Below, one piece after another: positions 30,147-36,657 of a DNA stretch of 56,724 bases. Under the pieces are notes generated by a model. It was not told the origin of the DNA, did not search any database, and saw nothing but the letters and a program-made list of their open reading frames with translations. Positions within the stretch are counted from its first letter, which is position 1. Each line of letters starts with the position of its first letter. This DNA is from Bacillus sp. CH30_1T (lineage in GTDB: Bacteria > Bacillota > Bacilli > Bacillales > Bacillaceae_B): the NCBI RefSeq assembly GCF_008364765.1, contig NZ_VTUY01000019.1:1-56724 (forward strand). Reading direction: 5' to 3'. Both the position numbers and the translations under genes were made by a program.

Positions 30147-31766
30147 TTGAGTAAGAAGTACTCTTCCAATCAATTTTTGAAAGGGGCAATGGTATTAACG
30201 GTTGCTGCACTAGTGACGAAGATATTAAGTGCAGTTTATCGGGTGCCGTTTCAAAATATTGTTGGGGATATTGGTTTTTATATCTATCAGCAGGTGTATC
30301 CTTTTTATGGAATTGCTATTGCATTATCCACCTATGGATTCCCTGTGATCATCTCGAAGTTAGTAGCCGAGAAAATAGAAAATAAAGATGTAGAAGGAGC
30401 GAAGAATGTAGTCGTCACCTCTTTCATGTTCCTATGTATCGTTGGATTAAGCTGGTTTCTTATCGTGTACTTTGGAGCAGGGGTGATTGCCGGTTGGATG
30501 GGGGATCCACTCCTAAAACCGTTGATTCAAGTCATTTCATTATCCTTCCTGTTGTTAGCTCCCCTTTCTGTTCTGAGAGGTTACTATCAAGGAAAGGAAG
30601 ATATGGTGCCCACCGCTGTTTCACAGGTGACAGAGCAAACGATAAGAGTGGCGACGATTCTTGTATTTTCAACTATTTTGGTGTCTCAGGGATATTCCCT
30701 GTATATTGCGGGGAACGGAGCGCTATTCGGTTCGATAACCGGTGGACTGGGAGGTTTGTTGGTTTTACTTTTCATAGTGACTGCACGCAGGGAAAGGCTG
30801 TTTTCACGCAAGTCCCTGAGGTTGTCCCCAGATTATTTACACATTTGGTCACGGTTATTAATGAACGGAACAGCCATTTGTGTAAGTGCCATGCTGCTGG
30901 TCCTTCTTCAGTTTGTTGATTCCTTGAATGTATATTCTCTCCTGGCCACATCAGGTATGGACAAGGAGTTAGGGAAAACGTGGAAGGGGATTTATGACCG
31001 GGGTCAGCCCTTTGTCCAGCTCGGGACAGTAGTGGCCACCTCCATTTCCCTCACTATCGTACCGTTGGTGACAAGTGCCTACTTGAAAAAGAAAGAGAAT
31101 TTGATAAGGGAGTACAGTCAGTTATCCCTTAAAATCAGTATTACCATCGGATTTGCAGCTACATTGGGAATCATCAATATCATGGTTCCTACCAATACGA
31201 TGTTATTCGAAAATGCATTGGGCTCTAAGGTGATCGCCGTTTTCTGTCTTTCCATATTCTTTAGCTGTCTTATTCTTACGTTTGCAGGTATTTTCCAAGG
31301 GATCGGTAAGATTTATTACCCGGCATTCTGTATTTTGATAGGCATTCTCTTAAAATATATCGGCAACGCCTATCTTATCCCCGTCATGGGCATTATGGGA
31401 GCGTCCATCGCGACGGTCGTTTCTTTAGCCGTTATTACCTGTATGATGATCTTGAAACTAAGGAGATTATTCCCTATCCGGTTTTTCCCACTTTCATTCT
31501 ATAAAACCTTATTGCTGAGCGGTGCAGCCATGACCATCGTGTTACAGGTTTTCCTGCAGATTTATGATACACTTTTAGACAAAGGAATGCCTGAACGAGA
31601 GCTTTCTGTCCTTTTTTCTTTAGGAGGAGCGTGTATTGGTGCTATCATTTTTCTGATTGTATTTTTAAGAGGAAATGTCCTCTCCAGAGAAGAAATGGGT
31701 TTCTTGCCGTTTGGTAGTAAATGGGTAAGGCTGATGAATATCATGCAACCAATGAATAAAAAGTAG
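30147..31766 (+). CDS. yabM: Polysaccharide/lipid flippase of the MOP superfamily (YabM, SpoVB/MurJ-like)
   Basis: 539 residues, strongly hydrophobic, about 14 predicted membrane helices (for example near 15-35, 45-70, 85-110, 125-145). N-terminal FLKGAMVLTVAALVTKILSAVYRVPF is typical of the SpoVB/MurJ/YtgP group. B. subtilis YabM is one of the SpoVB-related proteins; lipid-linked precursor transport across the membrane is the likely job, not shown. Start is TTG 30147. Followed 13 bases later by yabN. Confidence 0.88.
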   Translation: MSKKYSSNQFLKGAMVLTVAALVTKILSAVYRVPFQNIVGDIGFYIYQQVYPFYGIAIALSTYGFPVIISKLVAEKIENKDVEGAKNVVVTSFMFLCIVGLSWFLIVYFGAGVIAGWMGDPLLKPLIQVISLSFLLLAPLSVLRGYYQGKEDMVPTAVSQVTEQTIRVATILVFSTILVSQGYSLYIAGNGALFGSITGGLGGLLVLLFIVTARRERLFSRKSLRLSPDYLHIWSRLLMNGTAICVSAMLLVLLQFVDSLNVYSLLATSGMDKELGKTWKGIYDRGQPFVQLGTVVATSISLTIVPLVTSAYLKKKENLIREYSQLSLKISITIGFAATLGIINIMVPTNTMLFENALGSKVIAVFCLSIFFSCLILTFAGIFQGIGKIYYPAFCILIGILLKYIGNAYLIPVMGIMGASIATVVSLAVITCMMILKLRRLFPIRFFPLSFYKTLLLSGAAMTIVLQVFLQIYDTLLDKGMPERELSVLFSLGGACIGAIIFLIVFLRGNVLSREEMGFLPFGSKWVRLMNIMQPMNKK

Positions 31767-31779
31767 CGAGGAGATCAAT

Positions 31780-33240
31780 ATGCATACAATAACAATTGTG
31801 GGTTTAGGTGCAGGAGACATCGAACAGCTCCCATTAGGAGTGTACCGATTAATTAAGAATAGCTCACATCTATACTTACGTACGAAGGAGCATCCAGTCG
31901 TAAAGGATTTAATGGCAGAAGGAATAGAGTTTCAATCCTTTGATGCTGTATATGAAAAGTATGATCAGTTTGACCGTGTATATGAAGAAATTGTATATGA
32001 ACTGGTTAGGGAATCTGAAAAGCATTCAATCGTCTACGCCGTTCCAGGTCATCCACTAGTGGCTGAGAAGGCTGTTCAAATGCTTTTGGAACTTCATGAA
32101 GAAGGAAAGATACAAGTGTCGATAGGCGGGGGTCAAAGCTTCATTGATGCTCTGTTTGCTTCTGTCGGAGCGGACCCGATCGATGGCTTTCAGCTGTTGG
32201 ACGGTACGAGCTTAAAGCTTCACGACATTCATATGAATCAGCAGCTCATCATCGGTCAGGTGTATGATGCCTTTATCGCTTCTGAGGTGAAGATTACCCT
32301 GATGGAACTCTATCCATATGATTATGAAGTCATGCTTGTCACAGCGGCTGGCAGCAAGGAAGAGAAGGTAGATAGAATCCCCCTGGTAGAACTTGATCGT
32401 GTGGCCCACCTCAGCAATTTAACTAGCTTGTACGTCCCGGCTGTGAAAGAAAGGGCATCCACGTATAAACAATATGCAACATTGAGAGAGATCATCTCGA
32501 CCTTGAGGGGACCAAATGGATGTCCATGGGATAAAGAGCAAACGCATCATTCCCTAAAGAAATACTTACTCGAAGAAACGTACGAATTATTGGAAGCCAT
32601 TGAGGAAGATGATATTGATCATGTGATTGAAGAATTGGGGGATGTCCTGCTCCAGGTCATGCTTCATGCCCAAATAGGGGAGGATGAAGGAATGTTCACC
32701 ATGGAGGAAGTGATTGAAAGTCTTGCTTCCAAAATGGTCCGAAGACACCCTCATGTATTCGGTTCGGTTCAAGTAGAAAATACGGAACAAGTGAAAGCGA
32801 ACTGGGATGAAATCAAGAAGCAAGAAAAGCCGGAGGATCATGAACCGATGCTTAAGAACGTTGCCAAAGGAATGCCGGCTCTCATGAAGGCATACGAATA
32901 CCAGAAGAAAGCCGCAAAAGTAGGATTTGATTGGCCAGACCCAATAGGTGCCTGGGAAAAAGTATGGGAAGAATTAAAGGAGTTTGAAAACGAGGTCGAG
33001 AATAATAGTGAAAACCATATCAAAAAAGAATTTGGAGATATTTTATTCGCGCTTATCAATGTGGGCAGATTCTATAAGATATATCCAGAAGAAGCCCTGT
33101 CTATGACCAATACAAAATTTTACCGACGCTTTTCTTATGTGGAGGAACAGGTTTTGAAAACGGGGAAGAGCTTTGAGGATTTCACTTTAGAAGAATTAGA
33201 CCAATTTTGGAACGAAGCAAAGAAGATGAATATCGAATAA
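31780..33240 (+). CDS. yabN: Two-domain protein YabN: tetrapyrrole methylase fold plus MazG pyrophosphohydrolase
   Basis: 486 residues. The N-terminal half (1-225, TIVGLGAGDIEQLPLGVYRL) is a tetrapyrrole methylase-like fold; the C-terminal half is a MazG nucleotide pyrophosphohydrolase with YLLEETYELLEAI and EELGDVLLQVMLHAQI as metal-binding motifs near residues 265-300, and a second MazG-like repeat (about 370-480). It probably cleans the nucleotide pool of non-standard NTPs. Shine-Dalgarno GCGAGGAGATC precedes ATG 31780. Operon with yabM, rqcP. Confidence 0.94.
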   Translation: MHTITIVGLGAGDIEQLPLGVYRLIKNSSHLYLRTKEHPVVKDLMAEGIEFQSFDAVYEKYDQFDRVYEEIVYELVRESEKHSIVYAVPGHPLVAEKAVQMLLELHEEGKIQVSIGGGQSFIDALFASVGADPIDGFQLLDGTSLKLHDIHMNQQLIIGQVYDAFIASEVKITLMELYPYDYEVMLVTAAGSKEEKVDRIPLVELDRVAHLSNLTSLYVPAVKERASTYKQYATLREIISTLRGPNGCPWDKEQTHHSLKKYLLEETYELLEAIEEDDIDHVIEELGDVLLQVMLHAQIGEDEGMFTMEEVIESLASKMVRRHPHVFGSVQVENTEQVKANWDEIKKQEKPEDHEPMLKNVAKGMPALMKAYEYQKKAAKVGFDWPDPIGAWEKVWEELKEFENEVENNSENHIKKEFGDILFALINVGRFYKIYPEEALSMTNTKFYRRFSYVEEQVLKTGKSFEDFTLEELDQFWNEAKKMNIE

Positions 33241-33253
33241 GGGGAAATGAATA

Positions 33254-33532
33254 ATGGTATCCATGAGATTAGATAAATTTTTAAAAGTATCAAGACTGAT
33301 TAAAAGAAGAACGATGGCTAAAGAAATTGCCGACCAGGGCCGTATTACAGTGAATGGACTGCAAGCAAAAGCGAGCTCTAACGTGAAGGTTGGAGACGAA
33401 TTAAGCGTGAGGTTTGGTCAAAAGATTATGAGGGTAAAGATAGAAAGGCTTCTTGAAACAACCAAAAAAGAAGAAGCGAGTGGGCTTTATTCCGTACTTT
33501 CAGAAGAAAGAGTTCAAGAAGAAACGGAATAA
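33254..33532 (+). CDS. rqcP: Ribosome quality control protein RqcP (YabO, S4 domain)
   Basis: 92 residues, S4 RNA-binding domain (MRLDKFLKVSRLIKRRTMAKE). RqcP works with RqcH to add C-terminal alanine tails to nascent chains on stalled large subunits. ATG 33254 follows AAGGGGA; a later ATG at 33263 equals the B. subtilis start (MRLDKF) but is 18 bases from the ribosome site. Cotranscribed with yabN (13-base gap). Confidence 0.94.
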   Translation: MVSMRLDKFLKVSRLIKRRTMAKEIADQGRITVNGLQAKASSNVKVGDELSVRFGQKIMRVKIERLLETTKKEEASGLYSVLSEERVQEETE

Positions 33533-33629
33533 GGATTACATAGTAAGAGGCTCTATTTTGGTTCTATTTTTCTCCCGAAAACATAAACATAGTTACAAAG
33601 CTTGTACTATTGGAATGTGAGGGATGGGT

Positions 33630-33932
33630 ATGAATCAATATTATGATGGAAACAAAGATAAAACGACTTTTCAAGAACATGACGTCATGATGAGGGGCCG
33701 CAAGCTTCTTGATATCACGGGTGTCAAACAGGTTGAAAGCTTCGATAATGAAGAGTTTCTACTCGAAACCGTTATGGGCTTCTTGTCTGTCAGAGGTCAA
33801 AATCTACAAATGAAAAATCTGGACGTGGACAAAGGCATCGTCTCCATTAAAGGAAAGGTGTTTGATCTCGTTTACCTGGATGAACAAAATGGGGAGAAGG
33901 CTAAAGGCTTCTTTAGCAAGCTATTTCGATGA
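33630..33932 (+). CDS. yabP: Sporulation protein YabP
   Basis: 100 residues, YabP/YqfC family of sigma-E dependent sporulation proteins (MRGRKLLDITGVKQVESFDNEEF). Biochemical function unknown. I chose ATG 33630 because GAGGG (33619-33623) is six bases before it; ATG 33624 would touch the ribosome site. A possible sigma-E -10 (CATAAACAT at 33582-33590) lies upstream, but its -35 is unclear. The stop overlaps the yabQ start. Confidence 0.9.
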   Translation: MNQYYDGNKDKTTFQEHDVMMRGRKLLDITGVKQVESFDNEEFLLETVMGFLSVRGQNLQMKNLDVDKGIVSIKGKVFDLVYLDEQNGEKAKGFFSKLFR

Positions 33933-34582
33933 CACTCTCAACCCAGTTCTACACCATGCTCTCCATGATCGGAATGGGAGCTTTATTTGGTGCGACACTA
34001 GACACGTACAATCGGTTCTTAAACCGGTCTGAAAGAAAACGGTGGCTTGTATTCTTAAACGATATTATGTTTTGGGTATTACAAGCCCTATCGATTTTTT
34101 ATATTTTATTTGTCGTCAATTTTGGTGAGATCCGTATTTATATTTTCGTTGCTTTGCTGTGTGGCTTTGCTGGTTATCAGGCCCTCATCAAGCAGCTTTA
34201 TCTTGCCTTTTTGGAACGGGTGATCTTATTTTTTATCTCCCTTTATAAATTTGGTGTAAAAATGGTGGAAAAATTAATTTATTCACCGATAAAATGGATA
34301 ATTGTGCTTCTCATTACCATGGTTTTATCTGTAGGAAAAGGGCTCATATCCGTCATAATCTTCCTTTTAAAGGTGATTTTGAAGGTGTTACAGTGGGCGA
34401 TTAAGCTCGTAACGGCTCCAATATGGTGGATATTAAAGGGTATTTGGAATTTATTGCCGAAAAATCTTACAAAAAGAGTCGAGAAGTTATATAATAAAGT
34501 GGCAGGAATTTTTAAAGAATATATCAAAAAAGTATATAGAGTGGTAGAAAAGTTCAAAAAGAAACCTAAAGACAAGAAATAG
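33929..34582 (+). CDS. yabQ: Sporulation membrane protein YabQ
   Basis: 217 residues with predicted membrane helices near 8-28, 37-60, 65-83, 87-110 and 118-150 and a basic C-terminal tail rich in Lys. YabQ is needed for spore cortex formation in B. subtilis and sits in the outer forespore membrane. ATG 33929 overlaps the yabP stop (ATGA), so translation is coupled. Confidence 0.92.
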   Translation: MTLSTQFYTMLSMIGMGALFGATLDTYNRFLNRSERKRWLVFLNDIMFWVLQALSIFYILFVVNFGEIRIYIFVALLCGFAGYQALIKQLYLAFLERVILFFISLYKFGVKMVEKLIYSPIKWIIVLLITMVLSVGKGLISVIIFLLKVILKVLQWAIKLVTAPIWWILKGIWNLLPKNLTKRVEKLYNKVAGIFKEYIKKVYRVVEKFKKKPKDKK

Positions 34583-34625
34583 GGCTTAAGGCTTTGCCAC
34601 TCCATATTGTAAAGGAGGTTTGGGA

Positions 34626-35015
34626 ATGAGAAAAAACGTGACACCAATGGAAAATGAATATGTTCGTCATCAGGAGCATATGCATCATTCTTCTTCTAAG
34701 AGAAAAAAGCGTTTGGTCCGTCGATTAGCAGTATTTTTAATTTTAGTATTGGCAATTAGTGGATTTTTAATTTCGACTCTCATTTCCAGAGCCCAGGTTT
34801 TAGAAGATAAACGTACTGAAAAAGCACAATTAGAAAAAAAGTTAGAACATCTAAAAGATAAGCAAACCGCGTTGGAAGAAGAGATTGTGAAGCTTAACGA
34901 CGACGAATATATAGCCAAACTGGCGCGCCGGGATTACTTTTTATCAGATGAAGGTGAGATTATTTTCAACATACCTGAACCAGATAAAGAGAAAGAAGAA
35001 GAGGTGTCTTATTGA
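34626..35015 (+). CDS. divIC: Cell division protein DivIC
   Basis: 129 residues: short basic cytoplasmic part, one membrane helix (about 35-57, LAVFLILVLAISGFLISTLI), then an extracytoplasmic coiled coil (about 60-95) and the FtsB/DivIC motif DDEYIAKLARRDYF. It works with FtsL and DivIB at the division septum. ATG 34626 is seven bases after AAAGGAGG; a TTG at 34620 is less likely. Confidence 0.95.
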   Translation: MRKNVTPMENEYVRHQEHMHHSSSKRKKRLVRRLAVFLILVLAISGFLISTLISRAQVLEDKRTEKAQLEKKLEHLKDKQTALEEEIVKLNDDEYIAKLARRDYFLSDEGEIIFNIPEPDKEKEEEVSY

Positions 35016-35028
35016 CACTCTTTTTTTT
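35001..35028 (+). terminator. divIC terminator
   Basis: GAGGTGTC pairs with GACACTC across a short loop and runs into T8. It overlaps the end of the divIC coding region. Confidence 0.85.
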
Positions 35029-35041
35029 AATTGGCTATAAT
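35012..35041 (+). promoter_or_regulatory. Sigma-A promoter of yabR, nested in the divIC terminator
   Basis: A perfect TTGACA (35012-35017) and TATAAT (35036-35041) are 18 bases apart. The -35 lies in the divIC stop codon and terminator 3' arm. Confidence 0.75.
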
Positions 35042-35089
35042 ATATAGTAAGGTTTATCTTTTATCATTTTAAGGAGGAGCATTTCTTTT

Positions 35090-35518
35090 ATGTCAATCGA
35101 AGTAGGCAGCAAGTTACAGGGTAAGGTAACAGGTATTACAAATTTTGGAGCGTTCGTGGAATTATCGGAAGGTTCAACAGGTTTAGTTCACATTAGTGAA
35201 GTTGCAGACAACTATGTTAAGGATATTAACGAACACCTTAAAGTTGGCGACGAAGTAACAGTTAAGGTTATTAATGTTGAGAAAGATGGAAAGATCGGTT
35301 TGTCCATCCGAAAAGCGAAAGAGCAACCACAACGCCCGCAGCGCCCTCAGCGTCCTCAACGCCCGCGTAATAATAATAACAAACAGAACGACACACGTAC
35401 TAAAGAGAGTTTCGAACAAAAGATGGCACGTTTCTTGAAAGACAGTGAGGATCGTTTATCATCTTTAAAGAAAAATACTGAGTCTCGTCGTGGTGGAAGA
35501 GGGGCGAAAAAAGGTTAA
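35090..35518 (+). CDS. yabR: S1-domain RNA-binding protein YabR
   Basis: 142 residues: one S1 domain (residues 5-75: GKVTGITNFGAFVELSEGSTGLVH) and a basic tail with a four-fold Q-R-P repeat (about 82-93) and Asn-rich stretch. It is similar to general stress protein 13 and to polynucleotide phosphorylase S1 domains. The role is unknown; RNA or ribosome binding is likely. Good Shine-Dalgarno (AAGGAGGAG). Own promoter and terminator. Confidence 0.93.
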   Translation: MSIEVGSKLQGKVTGITNFGAFVELSEGSTGLVHISEVADNYVKDINEHLKVGDEVTVKVINVEKDGKIGLSIRKAKEQPQRPQRPQRPQRPRNNNNKQNDTRTKESFEQKMARFLKDSEDRLSSLKKNTESRRGGRGAKKG

Positions 35519-35558
35519 CTTGCTGTCTATTAACTCATATAGCAGGTTGTGAACGGAA

Positions 35559-35598
35559 AACAGGCATACTCATAAGGATGAGTGTGCCTGTTTTTTTT
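35559..35598 (+). terminator. yabR terminator
   Basis: AACAGGCATACTCAT pairs with ATGAGTGTGCCTGTT over a four-base loop, then T8. Confidence 0.92.
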
Positions 35599-35671
35599 AT
35601 AGTGTAGAAAGGAAAACGACCTGCCCCCATCGAATAAAATAGTCTTAACTAATTTTATGGAGGCAGCCATT

Positions 35672-36142
35672 ATGAAAAAAGAACAGATAATCGATCATTA
35701 TGAATCGTTTAAGCTGTGGCTTAATGAATTGAAAAGGATTAATGATAAAGAGTGGTTTCAGCCAATGGAGGAAAGCAAGTGGTCGATTGCTGCAAATGTT
35801 TCTCACATGATCAAATGGGACCAATATTCATTAGTAGAGATTCTTCCAAATGTTTCAGAAGGAGCGCAGTTGTCTCCTTTTCCAGATTTTCAACGTTTTA
35901 ATGGAGAAGCTGCAGAATATGCGCATGACGTGGTTAATAAGGAAGCTTTGATTGAAGAGGGTATCAAAACACGCGAATCGATTATAGCTTATGTAAGTAG
36001 CTTATCTGATGATGATTTACAACATTCGTTCTTAGTAGGAGATCAAAGCTTTACTCTTGAAGAGTTTTTTGAAGACTTTATCGGTCATGATAAACATCAC
36101 CAGGAGCAAATTGAAGAAGTTGTGTCTGCAGAAATAACGTGA
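35672..36142 (+). CDS. DinB-superfamily putative metalloenzyme
   Basis: 156 residues with the DinB/YfiT four-helix-bundle layout. The likely metal-binding histidines are visible: NVSHMIKWD near residue 45 and GHDKHHQEQIEE near residues 139-150. This family includes thiol transferases and DNA-damage induced proteins of unclear function, so no substrate is assigned. ATG 35672 is eight bases after GGAGG (35659-35663). I recall no gene at this spot in B. subtilis. It converges with the tRNA genes and shares their terminator. Confidence 0.85.
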   Translation: MKKEQIIDHYESFKLWLNELKRINDKEWFQPMEESKWSIAANVSHMIKWDQYSLVEILPNVSEGAQLSPFPDFQRFNGEAAEYAHDVVNKEALIEEGIKTRESIIAYVSSLSDDDLQHSFLVGDQSFTLEEFFEDFIGHDKHHQEQIEEVVSAEIT

Positions 36143-36175
36143 TGTTCCTCTCTTCATTCGAAAAGAGCTGAATAT

Positions 36176-36210
36176 AAAAAAAGACTATCATAAATGATAG
36201 TCTTTTTTTA
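36176..36210. terminator. Bidirectional terminator for the DinB-like gene and the tRNA pair
   Basis: AAAAAAGACTATCAT pairs with ATGATAGTCTTTTTT around a two-base loop, with T tracts in both directions. Confidence 0.9.
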
Positions 36211-36214
36211 CTAT

Positions 36215-36286
36215 GACCCGTACGGGATTCGAACCCGTGTTACCGCCGTGAAAGGGCGGTGTCTTAACCGCTTGACCAACGGGCCA
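36215..36286 (-). tRNA. tRNA-Glu (anticodon TTC)
   Basis: 72 bases form a full cloverleaf on the minus strand. The anticodon TTC corresponds to 36251-36253 (gaa on the plus strand). T-loop TTCGAAT and acceptor GGCCCGT/ACGGGTC are present. No CCA is encoded; the 3' flank reads TAG, so CCA must be added by enzyme. Confidence 0.96.
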
Positions 36287-36294
36287 TGAAATAT

Positions 36295-36370
36295 GGTAGC
36301 GGCGGAGGGGATCGAACCCCCGACCTCACGGGTATGAACCGTACGCTCTAGCCAGCTGAGCTACACCGCC
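36295..36370 (-). tRNA. tRNA-Met (anticodon CAT)
   Basis: 76 bases including an encoded CCA (36295-36297). The anticodon CAT maps to 36335-36337. The G1-U72 acceptor end and body agree with elongator tRNA-Met of B. subtilis as I remember it; I cannot fully exclude a CAT-type tRNA-Ile. It precedes tRNA-Glu in the same transcript, the same pair found before spoIIE in B. subtilis. Confidence 0.93.
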
Positions 36371-36400
36371 ATATTTATACACCTTTTAGGCACAAAAACT

Positions 36401-36429
36401 ATGATACATAGAAAGAATTATCTTGTCAA
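36401..36429 (-). promoter_or_regulatory. Sigma-A promoter of the tRNA-Met/tRNA-Glu pair
   Basis: On the minus strand TTGACA (36424-36429), 17-base spacer, TATCAT (36401-36406). About 30 bases before tRNA-Met. Confidence 0.7.
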
Positions 36430-36560
36430 TATAATCTAGTAAAGAATTTGTCAAAATTCCCTTAAGCATAGTCGCATAAGCGTTTAAGAGGGAAAAAGAA
36501 GAAAAGAAGAATAGGTATAACAAGAATATTCTGAATATTTTACCGGAATCTATAGAAAGT

Positions 36561-36626
36561 CGTCGAAACTTTCTTGGTATGTATTCCCTCATTTTGACAA
36601 AGTTTTAAGCTTGTACCATTTATACT
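36561..36626 (+). promoter_or_regulatory. Spo0A-type promoter of spoIIE
   Basis: TTGACA at 36594-36599 and TATACT at 36621-36626 are 21 bases apart, too far for ordinary sigma-A use. This spacing is a known feature of Spo0A-activated promoters such as spoIIE and spoIIG. Near-matches to the 0A box are CGTCGAA (36561-36567) and TTTGACA (36593-36599, complement orientation). Confidence 0.7.
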
Positions 36627-36657
36627 TAACAAAAAAGAAATGGGGAGTGTTTCATAC

